Assembly: GCF_945859685.1 (NCBI RefSeq)
Contig: NC_079148.1
Coordinates: 37,955,946-38,019,945 of the forward strand
Source: Eupeodes corollae
Lineage: Eukaryota; Arthropoda; Insecta; Diptera; Syrphidae
Length of the DNA: 64,000 nt
Reading direction: 5' to 3'
The stretch's first letter is position 1. Every line of letters starts with the position of its first letter. The translations under genes were made by a program, and so were the position numbers. The notes beneath the pieces were generated by a model. It was not told the origin of the DNA. It searched no databases and was given only the letters and a program-made list of their open reading frames with translations. This document shows, one piece after another, positions 12,131-22,977 of this stretch.

Positions 12131-13921
12131 TAGTTCAAAATTCGACTGCTACTTTTAATAAAAAAAAACAAATGTTTGCATTGCTTCAGAAGGGTGCTAT
12201 CCATTTTACCATATTTTTTTGTTTTTTTTTTCTTAGGAATTAATGAAACAATTTCAATCATTTTTCTGCACAAGATTTAATGCTATCTTAATAATGTTTT
12301 GGATTTTTAGAACAATGTTTAAAATTTTCATTTAATCAAATATTAAATGTGTTTTAATATATGCTGAAAATTGCATATCAAAAATATTTTTAAACAAAAA
12401 TTAAAAAATTTTATGTGTACACAATTTATTTAATAAAAAAAAACACGCAAACAAAAAATAGGATACAAAACAAATTTAAAAAAAAAAACTAATTTCTTAG
12501 CTATATTTTTAAATTATGGATTTTATTTTTGAATATACTCTTTGGATACAGGAGCAAGTTCGTGTGATCCAGTATTGCATATCATTTTCTTAAATATTTC
12601 ACCACGTAATTTTCTTACAATCCAATAAGATTGAAAAAATTCTAGAAAAAAACTTCGTGTCTTCTAAGTTTAAGAAACATTTGATACCAACTCTCAAAAA
12701 TTGACTATTTTTTAAAAAGTGAACAATGATTTTCTTGTTGATTTTTATATTTAAATATAAATTTATTAATTAGTATTTTTTTAAGCTTACATTTTTCTAT
12801 TTCAAAATAATTATATTTAATTGAATTTAAAAAAAATCAATGCATAATGGGAGGCAAAAAAAAACATTTTATTTTTAAAGCAAGAACATTTGACTTACCA
12901 AGTTCCTTATTTGATCGACATCTTTTATTACACTTTCCAAATAAACACAAAATAAATTATATCGTGAAAATGTTCATATCCCTGAATTTCAAGTACGTAA
13001 GTTTTTATACTTTTAACAAATTCCCACGCACTTCAAAATTCAGTCTTAAACACATAATAATTACAATTGAGTTGTAGGTTGGTATACTCGTACATAAAAT
13101 ATGACTCACTGACATTTTGGAATCTTGGCTTATGGATATACTTTATATGATAAGTTGTTAAGATAATAATAAATCTAAACTTTATAACTTAATTTGAATA
13201 TCATATTATCTATTTTGATGATGATAAAAGTTTGTCACGTTGTTGTGCTCGCATATTGTATAGACCATAGAGAATGATATACAGACCTGTAGAATTATAT
13301 TGGCTTAGGCTTATTATATGATGAGAAATAACATCAGTCAAAAGCATCACAGCATGCAAACGCTTAACATGTAGATTTTGAATACAAACGGAATAATAAA
13401 TTAGGGGTTTTGTACGAGAATAGACTAAGTTCTATGGCATAGGTACTCGTGGCTCTTCTTATGGCTTAAAAGTGGAACTAATGTGATATAAAATAGATTT
13501 AATGATTTATAGCTTAACTCTTGTTGATTTTTATTTTGATATTTTATATAAGTATGTATATGTTTAAATTTACTTCATGTTTTATTTTATCAATTTTGGG
13601 ATTACTGAACCAAATACATTTAAAAAATTAATATTTTGAAAAAAATGGTGTCACAAAAATAGAAACATGGAAACATGACATAATTTTATGTACGTCCAAA
13701 AGGTTTAAAAAATAAGTCAGATTATCATTAAACATATAAATATGGTACTCGAAATTGGTAGAATTAGAGTTTTCTACTGGTAAGAACATGAATCCAAGCG
13801 ATTTCACCCATTCAAAACTATTGGGTTCCAAAAATGTCGCACTCGTTTGGTTAATTTGGGTAATATATGTTCCAGTTCTTCTCCGACAATTCACATTTTG
13901 AGAATCACAATTGTTCACTTA
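12131..13921. other. AT-rich stretch, no recognised gene
   Basis: No supported gene. The frames at 12847-13077 (+) and 13628-13918 (-) have no family motif. The second abuts mariner copy 1; with the transposon taken out conceptually, its frame meets a stop at once, so it is not an interrupted exon. Confidence 0.4.
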
Positions 13922-13923
13922 TA

Positions 13924-15213
13924 AAGGGTGATTTTTTGAAGTTAGGATTTTCATGCATTAGTATTTGACAGATCACGCGGGATTTCAGACATGGTGTGAA
14001 AGAGAAAGATGCTCAGTATGCTTTGACATTTCATCATGAATAGACTTACTAACGAGCAACGCTTGCAAATCATTGAATTATATTACCAAAATCAGTGTTC
14101 GGTTCGAAATGTGTTTCGCGCTTTGCGTCCGATTTATGGTCTACATAATCGACCAAGTGAGCAAACAATTAATGCGATTGTGACCAAGTTTCGCACTCAG
14201 TTTACTTTAGTGGACATTAAACCAACCACACGAATGCGTACAGTGCGTACAGAAGAGAATATTGCGTCTGTTTCTGAGAGTGTTGCTGAATACCGTGAAA
14301 TGTCGATTCGTCGCCGTTCGCAGCAATTGGGTTTGTGTTATTCGACCACATGGAAGATTTTACGCAAAGATCTTGGTGTAAAACCGTATAAAATACAGTT
14401 CGTGCAAGAACTGAAGCCGAACGATCTGCCACAACGTCGAATTTTCAGTGAATGGGCCCTAGAAAAGTTGGCAGAAAATTCGCTTTTTTATCGACAAATT
14501 TTGTTCAGCGATGAGGCTCATTTCTGGTTGAATGGCTACGTAAATAAGCAAATTTGCCGCATTTGGAGTGAAGAGCAACCAGAAGCCGTTCAAGAACTAA
14601 CCATGCATCCCGAAAAATGCACGGTTTGTACGCTGGTGGAATCATTGGACCGTATTTTTTCAAAGATGCTGTTGGACGCAACGTTACGGTGAATGGCGAT
14701 CGCTATCGTTCAATGCTAACAAACTTTTTGTTGCCAAAAATGGAAGAACTGAACTTGGTTGACATGTGGTTTCAACAAGATGGCCCTACATGCCACACAG
14801 CTCGCGATTCTATGGCCATTGAGGGAAAACTTCGGAGAACAATTCATCTCAAGGAATGGGCCGGTAAGTTGGCCACTACGATCATGCGATTTGACGCCTT
14901 TAGACCATTTTTTTGGGGCTACGTCAAGTCTAAAGTCTACACAAATAAGCCAGCAACTATTCCAGCTTTGGAAGACAACATTTCCGAAGAAATTCGGGCT
15001 ATTCCGGCCGAAATGCTCGAAAAAGTTACCCAAAATTGGACTTTCCGAATGGACCACCTAAGACGCAGCCACGGTCAACATTTAAATGAAATTATCTTCA
15101 AAAAGTAAATGTCATGGACCAATCTAACGTTTCAAATAAAGAATCGATGAGATTTTGCAAATTGTATGCGTTTTTTTTAAAAAAAGTTCTCAAGCTCTTA
15201 AAAAATCACCGTT
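13924..15213 (+). mobile_element. DD41D mariner-like (rosa-type) transposon, copy 1
   Basis: A complete 1290 bp element. Ends: AAGGGTGATTTTTTGA on the left and, inverted, AACGGTGATTTTTTAA on the right. They are flanked by TA duplications at 13922-13923 and 15214-15215, as expected for Tc1/mariner. The transposase has an N-terminal helix-turn-helix of the DUF4817 type. The catalytic residues are in FSDEAHFW, WFQQDG and CDLTPLD. Counting between the last two Asp, with the better-preserved second copy as guide, gives 41 residues, the signature of the rosa group. Confidence 0.9.
14036..15108 (+). pseudogene. Mariner-like transposase, copy 1 (frameshifted)
   Basis: The frame opens with the ATG at 14036 (MNRLTNEQRLQIIELYYQNQ) and is clean to about 14615, covering the paired helix-turn-helix DNA-binding half and the first catalytic Asp (QILFSDEAHFWLNG). 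Compared with copy 2, about 10 bp is missing near 14622, then 2 bp near 14818 (before 'gagggaaaacttcgg') and 1 bp near 14914. The last two cancel in frame, so residues 14819-14914 are read out of frame, including the third catalytic Asp. The C-terminus returns to frame and stops at 15108. It cannot make a working enzyme. Confidence 0.85.
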
Positions 15214-15869
15214 TATTTTTATTCAACAGCAACTGTAAAAAAGAAAATATATACATTTTTTTTAATAACCAAATTAAGAAGTTCAATTATTTGTGATTAG
15301 ATAAATTTTAAACAAAAACTTAATGAGAATTTTGAAATTGAAAATATAGCAATGCAGTTTTGAATTTTAAAAAATTAACAAGATTTATTGGAGCTATTTC
15401 TATAAGATATTTTGTTTTAAATATAATTTTTTTAAATTCATAACTATGTCTATTTATCATTAAACTTAAGTGATAAATTGTATAAATTTAAAGCAATTTT
15501 TTTAAACCAAAAAAAAGATGACATTTAAATACGAATTATCAATAACAAAACAAACTTTATTTATTATTTTTTGTCGAATACGTTTTTTTTAATTAATTTT
15601 TAATCTATACAATTTTTAAATTTTGTATTGGAAATATTTTTGGTATGCAGTTGTTTGGTGCTTACAAATATACATTTTAAATTTAAATTTTTGTAAGAAA
15701 AAACGTTGACCTCTTCCTGAGATATCGAATTGTGAAAAAAAAATCCAAAAATATCAACAATGACATCTTTGATCATCAAATATTATAAAGACAGTATAAG
15801 AGCTTATCGAGAAAATTACGGAAAATGGTTCATTAGTTCTGGAGAAAATTGAAAAAGCAAAGCAATAAA
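15214..15869. other. AT-rich spacer, nothing recognised
   Basis: Very AT-rich sequence between mariner copy 1 and the family B repeat. No frame with a known motif and no clear tandem repeat. Confidence 0.4.
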
Positions 15870-16099
15870 CAAATATTTTTTTTTATTTTTTGAAAAGAAC
15901 CAAGTCAAGAACAAACATTTTAGGGTTTTTTTTGGAGAACATTTAAGTTTTCGTTTTTGGCCAGCAAATTTGTTTGGGGCTCTAAACCTTTATTTACAAG
16001 TTTGAACTAAATCGTTTGGACTGTACGAGCGAGGATAGAAAGACAGACGGAATCGGTGGACTCACTTTTTTCGACTTTTCCACCATGACCGCATTTGTC

Positions 16100-16633
16100 T
16101 TAAAAAAGGAATGCTTCTGGTGGAATGAAGCCAACCAAGCGTGCACTTTCAAAATACTCGTCGTTCGGATAAAACGCCCTGAAAATTAAATTGTTGGTGG
16201 AAGACATAGCTCTTGCAATGTGACTTCGAACGAGTTTTATTACGAAATTCTCAATTCTGTTGATTCGAGCCCCGTTGAATAAGACCTCGTTGGAAAAGTA
16301 ATGTACATAAGAAGATTCGGCTGTTCGATATAAGCCGGTACAGCCTCGTAAACACTGCCGCTCGAACACCCGAAACCTCTGCATCTGGGAAGGGGCAACG
16401 TTGAACCACACAGGACAACCATAAACGATCATTGGCCGTACGAGGGCCATGTAGCAAATTACCTTCACTCTGGGGTCAAGCCGACTGTTGAAATCACGCT
16501 GCAAGAGAATTCTAATAACCTCAACCTTTCGGGCCGTTCTGTACAAAATTAGATCGTCGGCGTACGCAATTGCCTTTGTTAGACTACCTATCAGACCACT
16601 GGTGTAAACACTGAAGAAAATCGGCGAATTCAC
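16100..16633 (-). pseudogene. Reverse transcriptase C-terminal part
   Basis: An open frame of 177 residues containing NSPIFFSVYTSGLI (motif B side) and IAYADDLILYR (motif C), then a thumb-like region with CYMALVRPMIVYGCPVWFNV. The stretch between YADD and this region is shorter than normal, which suggests a further small deletion. Part of the LINE inserted in family B. Confidence 0.75.
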
Positions 16634-17421
16634 CGCTCCCTGTTGAAGACCATTTTTAATTGAGAATATTGTGGTAGAAGTGACATTGCCACTTTATACA
16701 ACAAACTTTCTACCCTTAAGCATTTCATATATACAACAATGGCTTGCTTATGCCAAACCTGTATTGATGATCTTCTCGAAAACTTTGCTGATGCTTGGAA
16801 GAAGACTTATAGATATGTATAATATTCATTATGAATATTACAGCGCATGAAGCCGCTGTTCTCAGATCGCCATTGTGTCATATCATTTCGAAGGTAAAAT
16901 TAATTAAGTAGGGCTCTGTTTTCCAGGTCGTAGTTGGGGATAATGCTAACATTTACCTTGTACACTTGCTGGAAAGCAGCTCCCACCGCCTCCACTTTTT
17001 CCTTCGGATCTACAATTATGTAAAAGTCATCGTCAAAGATGGCTTCTTCTGGATCTATTTGCGCTGTCATGAGTACGTCTCTGTTTTCTTCGGTTCTTTG
17101 GAGTTTCAGACTCGGAAGGTCACTGTCGTTCTTTTTCCTGAATATCTTGTTGATTTAAGGGAACATACTAGGGTCACTTGAATTAACTGACCGGATCTTG
17201 AGGTCCCAGTACTTGTTAATTGATAGCCTGTAGTTCTCCTTAATCAACAGATTGACATTTTTTATTGACGACTTCAGTGTACTAACCTCCAAGCCGTGTG
17301 GGTCTGTAAGTCGTCTGTACAAGTTTTTGAGTCTTGTCAATTGCGTCAATTGTCGCGTTTCTGTGAGCGTCCATTTGGTCCCGTTCTTTGTACTTTGGAA
17401 TTGTCCGTTCCATCGTTCGTT

Positions 17422-18260
17422 TTATTGTTTCGTCCATCTGTTGTAAATGTTGGTCAATTCTGTATTTGTCAGGTTTCTGTTGTTTGGTGGGGCTATGTCA
17501 CTCGAACGAAGTTCTCTCGCTAAGGCGTTGGTGAAACGACACCAACGCATCTTACTGTAATTGTAAGAGTACGTTGCAACGTATTCTTCCAATTCTACGC
17601 GTTCGTTCGGAATCTGCATTACAGCAGCCAGTCCGCAGTGATCACTGTCGATCTCAACTGTCTGTAAGCAGTTGCGAGGGTGATTACCCACTCTGTCTGT
17701 AATTGTCAGTCTAGTGTCGTACAGCAAAAGATCCAGAAAGGAGCCGCTTCTTGGATACGATGGCTTTTCAGTAGCCAGCAGTTTGACGCCATATTCAACG
17801 TTGTAAAGATTCATCAAATTAAAAAGATGATTACCTCTGGGATTACTATGTTCCTTTATCCAATCTTCATGTTTTGCGTTCAAATCGCCGGCAAAGATGA
17901 AATAGTTTTCTTCCAGTCTCAGTTTAAGTTCCCTTAAAAGAGTCTCGAGTTCTGAAGCAAAGTAAGTAACCTGTGGAGCTCCAACCGCATAAGCCGCAAT
18001 CATATACATCATATACAGAGAGAGATGCATACAACGCAAACTTCTAGCATCTTGAGCTTTCGCAATTCATTGTTGTATATGACTTTATAATTAATGTCTT
18101 TTCCTATAAAGAGAGCGACACCACCCACTTGAGTGGCGTTGGGCCGGTCTCTTCTTACGATATTGTAATTTTTATGAGTCAATTTGTGTTTGTGGTTTAG
18201 ATTAGTTTCGCTAGCCATAAACACATCGGGACTGTAACAGTCCAACGCACAAACCATCAT
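17422..18260 (-). pseudogene. LINE AP-type endonuclease domain, frameshifted
   Basis: Two frames (18009-18260 and 17422-18039) join near 18030 by a frameshift. Visible motifs are MASETN (the catalytic Glu region), GDLNAKHEDW (Asp/Asn), SFLDLLLYD and DSDHCGL (the Asp-His pair). This is the order found in LINE endonucleases. The Tyr/Asn-containing start of the domain is absent, so the element is 5' truncated here. Confidence 0.75.
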
Positions 18261-18360
18261 GCCACGGGTACTACAACTACAATATTTACATATTTGATTA
18301 AAATCTCTAAAAATCTCTCTTTTTTATAAATGCAAAACTTGCCATACACATACATATGTA

Positions 18361-19050
18361 GTTCCTTTATGTCACAATAAAAGTACCCACAAGATCCAGA
18401 TCCTAAAGTAAGCGATATTTTATGTGTTTAATCGATATCGCATTGGATTGTTTTTACTGCACATTAGTCATGTGTTTTTTTTATAAATAAAATTTACCAC
18501 CAAAATTTTAGAAAATTGAATTCTGTACAAAATATGTATGTGCTTCAAATAAAAGTGTTTATCGTTAGAAAGTTTTTGTACCAACAAATTGTTTTATATT
18601 TAAAAAAATGTTAGTTTCTTTTTTTCTACTCTCTCAAATCGGAAAAGTTTTACAAGAGACGTAGTAAACCACTCAATTTCCTAAAACTTTCGCCTATATA
18701 GTTTTTTTTTTTGGATAATACTAACTAAGGTTTGTCAGTGAATATATAACCAATAACATACATTTTTAAGAAGAAGAATTCGCAATTCGTTTGATATTTT
18801 ATTTTGGCACTTTTTTAAAACACTTTCTATGTTCCCACTTTAATTTAGAAATTTTAAATAGTGAATAACGTTTCATTCTAATAATTACTTATTTTGATTA
18901 TTAAAACCTTTTAAAATAAAACAATTAATTGATATTTAAAATTCACTATACTTTTAATTATTTTCCACATTAATTTACACTTTTACACAATAATTCAGAA
19001 AATCTATCCCATCCTCATTCATTCACTTATCCCATTTTTTTTTTTCAAAC
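18361..19050. other. 3' flank of the first cuticle gene
   Basis: AT-rich sequence with no gene seen. The part nearest 19050 should contain the 3' UTR of the cuticle gene read leftwards. I could not pick a clear AATAAA signal there. Confidence 0.35.
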
Positions 19051-19794
19051 TTAGATTTGTTTCCTATTATATTTCTGATCCTTTGCAGCACCCTGTGTTA
19101 TCGCATTTGGTGACACTACACTTTTGAAAATTTTTTCGTCTTGTATATCAATTGTCCTTGGGAGGTCTGGCCATCCTTGTGAGGTCGTTGCTAAAATAAT
19201 TCAGACGAGACAAATTTCTTAATTAAAAAAAAAACACAACACCACAAAAATTCTTTAAAAGTAATCAGATCTTACAGGCTTGTTGTCGGTAGCCATTGTG
19301 ATCTGCATTGTAGAAGACAGTTGTGTATCTTCCATCGTCCAAACGATAGGCATAGTAACCGGTAACAACTAGGCTTGGAGAATTATTGCGATTCAAGAAG
19401 TATCCACGTTCGTATCGTGTGTTGCCATCACTCAACTCGTACCTGTGGAAAATAAAGAGCAACGACGCACGACGCGACGCACGGGCACGCATACCCGCGT
19501 GCGATGTTGCGGTCGGTTGGTGGTGTGATGTGATCCCAATTACACTATTAATACCTGATTATCTCACCTGAACTCGTAGCTGCCATCAGGATTCCTATGG
19601 TTAAATTGCTCAATTATCCTCGGTTGATTGCTGTAATCTCGTCGATCAGGATTTGTCTGATGATGGGCTGCAGGAGGTCTATAAGGGTTAATTGTGAATT
19701 TCGTCGGCATCCTCGTCGTCGTCGTCGAGGTCGAACGTGCCGCGACACTCAGCCCCAAACAGGCCAAAGCAAAACAAATCCTTTTATCCATCAT
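19051..19794 (-). CDS. RR-1 type insect cuticle protein (three exons)
   Basis: Structural protein of the chitin-based cuticle, secreted by epidermis. Exons on the minus strand: 19794-19568, 19442-19276, 19190-19051 (177 residues). Donors are GTGAGA and GTAAGA; acceptors are CCACAG and TTTTAG; phases are 2 and 1. The protein has an N-terminal signal peptide (ICFALACLGLSVAA), a Thr/Pro-rich linker, and a chitin-binding RR domain at about residues 70-131 (DGSYEFRYELSDG, then GYYAYRLDDGRYTTVFYNAD). A polar tail ends in YNRKQI. Reading through the second donor would give a short false end (QACKI); the spliced tail keeps a QxxPxLPR motif shared with the paralogue at 32374-33303. ATG at 19794 or 19791 is the start; the upstream TTG is not used. 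The exact Drosophila orthologue is not assigned. Confidence 0.85.
19191..19275 (-). other. Intron 2 of the first cuticle gene
   Basis: 85 bp, from GTAAGA after the codon for Ala131 plus one base, to a T-rich tract ending ATTATTTTAG. The matching intron of the paralogue has the same phase. Confidence 0.75.
19443..19567 (-). other. Intron 1 of the first cuticle gene
   Basis: 125 bp, AG|GTGAGA to TTTTCCACAG|GT. It splits the Arg codon between EF and YEL in the RR domain, exactly as in the second cuticle gene. Confidence 0.8.
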
Positions 19795-19901
19795 TCTCAA
19801 AAAAGTTTTATATCTGATGTTTCTGTACCTAACTTTAAGACGTTATTCCCGGTTGAAGTTGCCGATGGTATTGTATAAGTTCTTTGTACCGTGCGATGGT
19901 T

Positions 19902-19911
19902 TTTATATAAA
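19902..19911 (-). promoter_or_regulatory. TATA box of the first cuticle gene
   Basis: TTTATATAAA lies about 110 bp upstream of the start codon. Transcription would begin near 19870-19880. TATA promoters are common in cuticle genes. No other promoter element was identified. Confidence 0.5.
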
Positions 19912-20632
19912 TTCCGAACTTACTTGAAGTAAGTTGAGGCTGATGAGAGCCCAAACCCAAAAGGTTGCGCACACGCGCATATAGGGGTTTGCGAATTTTA
20001 TTGACCAAACCCGCACTTGACTTGATTTGAAGTTTTATTTTTTTGCGGGATGGAAGGGCAATACAATAAAAATGTATCTGGTGAATGATGAATGAACGAT
20101 CTGTTGGATAGGGTATGGCGCCGAACGTAAGCAGGGCAGTCTATTGTTGACCTCTTATGAGAGTGATGGACTTTAATTAATTCTCGAATGATGATTGCGT
20201 GAGTTAAGAACTTTAATCTTATACAAATTTCGTTGTTTGTATGCTTTAGAATTCTGTAATTCAGTTCGTTAACCAATAAAATTGTAATTTTATGGAAGTC
20301 TTATAAGATCAGTTTTATTGAAATTGATTTATAAGAGTGATGTGTATATTGTTTTTTTATTTTTTTTTTAAACATTGAACATCCTCAATATAATTTATTA
20401 AGGTATTTTGAATAAGAAAAAATATATTCTCAATAAAAAAAATGCTTATCAATATTTTTAAGTTCAAGGCGGACATTTCAAGAAGCAGGCGATAAGGAAA
20501 CTGCAACTATCAAATATTAAATATGTTCAAAATAATAGCGAATTACTCTGACAAGGTCAACGATATTCCCCCACAATCTTTGGAATGATAAAACAAATAT
20601 AAACCTTATTAGGTTTGACTGCTGAAGAGATG
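19912..20632. other. Intergenic sequence upstream of the first cuticle gene
   Basis: No supported gene. The 92-residue minus frame at 19998-20276 has no motif. Regulatory sites for the cuticle gene probably lie here but cannot be named. Confidence 0.35.
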
Positions 20633-20791
20633 TTAGGATTCCTCAACGAAAGAAGTTTTATTTCCGTTATAGAAAAAACGATCTAAGGCGGAGGCAGTAG
20701 CATCGTGGTGTGGGTCTTCTTTTCTTGGTTTAGTGTTGGCCCTATCTTTTAAATTAATGATAATCATGAATAAGAAAACATAACGTGACAT
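20633..20791 (-). CDS. Possible small secreted peptide, 52 residues
   Basis: Minus frame from the ATG at 20791: a short hydrophobic start (MSRYVFLFMIII), then a basic and acidic segment (TKPRKEDPHHDATA), ending in FVEES. The size and signal-like start suggest a secreted peptide, but no family is recognised and it could also be one exon of a larger gene. About 80-110 bp upstream there are two AAGATAAG words in a row. GATA sites of this kind are common near fat-body, gut and immune genes of insects. Longer in-frame upstream codons begin only with TTG and are not taken as the start. Confidence 0.3.
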   Translation of the reverse strand: MSRYVFLFMIIINLKDRANTKPRKEDPHHDATASALDRFFYNGNKTSFVEES

Positions 20792-20867
20792 TTTGAAAAA
20801 GTTAATGCCTCCGTATACTGAGGACAATATGCCACTTAAATTGTGGTCTCGAAAATGGTGAGAGCTT

Positions 20868-20888
20868 ATCTTCGCTTATCTTCGCGCT
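20868..20888 (-). promoter_or_regulatory. Pair of GATA motifs
   Basis: On the minus strand AAGATAAGCG is followed by AAGATAAGC, giving two WGATAR sites 10 bp apart, upstream of the small peptide candidate. The sites are visible; their function is an inference. Confidence 0.35.
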
Positions 20889-21548
20889 TTCAATGGATCA
20901 ATGGATTTAATTTAATATTTGTACTTTGTATTTGTTTGTTTTTACAAACATTTCGAGAAAAAAGAAAGGAACTGTTAATTTTCACTGCTCTGCACCCAGA
21001 AGTTTGTGAATCGTTGTAAGTTTTTAATTTTTATTGTTCAGTTTATTAATAAATAGAACTCGGTTCAGCTTTACCTCATTTTTCTCACCAACTTCAATTG
21101 ATAGCTGCATAATAAAAAAATGTTTCATGATGTATAAGGAGCTTAATTTGTACATATTTAAGCGTTTATAAAGACCACAAATTTGAAACTGCACAAATGC
21201 AAATGAGCTGTTTAAATTATGTCAAGAAATGACATCCAATCTAAAATTATCAATGTTCAAATGGAAAACTTAATTAATTTTGTTCGTAACTTATTAGAGT
21301 TTTGAGTCAGAACCAGGTGCGGGGTGCTACAAAAATAACAAACACACATTAGAACTCAGTTCCATTCAACTGAAATATAAAATTCCTGGAGCTCAAAATT
21401 TCGGTTTTTGGAAATTAATTTATTTGGTACCATTTATTAAGGTATACACAAACAAATAGACATTTTAAAGACCTTTTAAAAGAAAGAGTACATTTAGACA
21501 TGAGACTCAAAAACTTCTGATGTGCAGACTATCTTAAAAATAAAAAAT
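20889..21548. other. Intergenic sequence, nothing recognised
   Basis: AT-rich sequence between the peptide candidate and a family A element. No coding frame, RNA or repeat identified. Confidence 0.35.
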
Positions 21549-22977
21549 AGCTGGGATGTGACCCACACTGATAGCTTCCTATCCCGTCTATCGATTTGTC
21601 TTGTTTAAAAGTTTGTCTATATATAATAGTATCAATTTTTACCAAATTTGCGTACTATTTTTTGTAGATTTTATTTTTTATGATAAAACGGACTGTTGGA
21701 TTTTTATATAAAAATTACTGAATATCGAAAACAATATTTTCTGTGAAATAAAATAAGTTTGAAGCCAATATTTTTAATTTGTGAAAAGCTATTTCAGTCG
21801 AAAGTAAATTTTTTGTTTTATTTTTTGTAAAAAACTGTCAATTCGATTTTTTTAAAAATTTTATCGAATGTTGAAACCAATATTTCTTATAAGTAAAAAT
21901 TAATTTGAAGCCAATATTTCAAATTTTTGAAAAGCTATTTGTGTCGAAAATCAATTTTTACCAATTTTTATGCATTTTTTTTAGGTTTTTATTTTTTGTT
22001 CAAAAAAACTGTCAATTCGATTTTTCTCAAAATTCGTCCTAATGTTGAAAACAATATTTCTTATAAGCTAAAATTAGTTGGAAGCCATTATCTCAAATTT
22101 TTGAAAAGATATTTGAGTCGAAAATCATTTTTTACCAACTTTTGTTAATTTTTTTTCAGTTTTTATTTTTTTGTACAAAAACTGTCAATCCGCTTTTTTT
22201 CAAAGTTGTACTGAATGTTGACAACAATAGTTTTTGCAAGATTAAAGTAAATTAAAGCCAATATCACAAAGTTTTGCAACGATATTTGAGTCGAAAATCA
22301 ACTTTTATTAATATTTGTTTAGACTTTTATTTTTCGTAAAAAAACTATCAATTCGATTTTTCTCAAAATTTTTCAGAATGTTGAAAACAATATTTTTTAT
22401 AAGATAAAATAAGTTTGAAACCTAAATTTCAAGTTCTTGAAAAGATATTTGAACCGATATTCAGTTTTTACCAACTTTGAGTAATGTTTTTTTTTAGATT
22501 TCTATTTTTTATAAAAAAAAACTGTCAATTTGATCTTGCTCAAAATTTTATCAGATGTCAAAAATATTGTTCTTCAAAAGTATACTCCTTTGATTTCACG
22601 TTACAATATATTATATAAAATTTAATTCGAATCGCTAGCGTCATTGGTTCGTAAGATATTTAGGGTTAACCAATATTTTCAACATTTTTTCAAACTGCTA
22701 TGGTAAAAAAACCAATCACGCAATTTTCTTGAGAACGCATTTTGAATCTTTCTGCCTTATTATCTGCATAACAAAATTTATTTGAAATCGATATCTCTTC
22801 TGGTTCTTGAGCTATGGACGACGAAAAAAACGTCGTCGCCGTACGGATATACGCACGCACAGACATCTTTCTAAAAAACTTTTATTTCGACTCTAGGGAC
22901 CTTGAAACGTCGAGAAATGTCAAACTTTTCAATATGACAAATCGGACCCATTGCAATAAACTCCTATGGGAAGTTAA
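21549..22977 (+). mobile_element. Family A element, near complete
   Basis: The head 'agctgggatgtgacccacac' and 'atcccgtctatcgatttgtc' opens the copy; the tail 'ctcctatgggaagtt' closes it. Length is about 1.43 kb with five to six diverged internal units. The tail hairpin has one changed base on the left arm (ctcc for ttcc), and the ACGT block is short ('cgtcgtcgccgtacggatat'). Confidence 0.8.

Larger units (their letters stand above)
16098..18285 (-). mobile_element. LINE with endonuclease and RT remnants, inserted in family B
   Basis: The minus strand first gives an AP-type endonuclease (18260 down to about 17420: VFMASETNLNHKHKL, GGVALFIGKDINYK, GDLNAKHEDW, SFLDLLLYDTRL, DSDHCGL). After a decayed linker with many stops (17420-16640) comes the end of an RT (MNSPIFFSVYTSGLIG, then YADDLILYRT). 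The fingers and most of the palm are missing, so the element has an internal deletion as well as point damage. Stop codon at 16100. The clade is not certain; the Jockey/CR1/R1 group is the range. The borders are set by the interrupted family B repeat. Confidence 0.8.
15870..18360 (-). repeat. Family B repeat split by a LINE insertion
   Basis: The left part (15870-16097) carries 'gacagacggaatcggtggac' and 'ttcgacttttccaccatgac'. It stops at 'gcatttgtctt'. The family B text resumes at about 18286 with 'tttgattaaaatctc' and 'aatgcaaaacttgccatac'. In unbroken copies these two stretches are adjacent, so everything between is an insertion. The words 'catttg' and 'atatttg' at the two breakpoints may be remains of a target site duplication. 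Confidence 0.7.

Noticed and set aside
13628..13918. 96-residue frame as an exon interrupted by mariner copy 1
   Set aside because: With the transposon removed the frame runs into a stop immediately, and no domain is recognisable.
19265..19492. Single-exon cuticle frame ending in QACKI
   Set aside because: The start lies in intron 1 sequence and the end is read through a strong splice donor. The three-exon model fits both paralogues.
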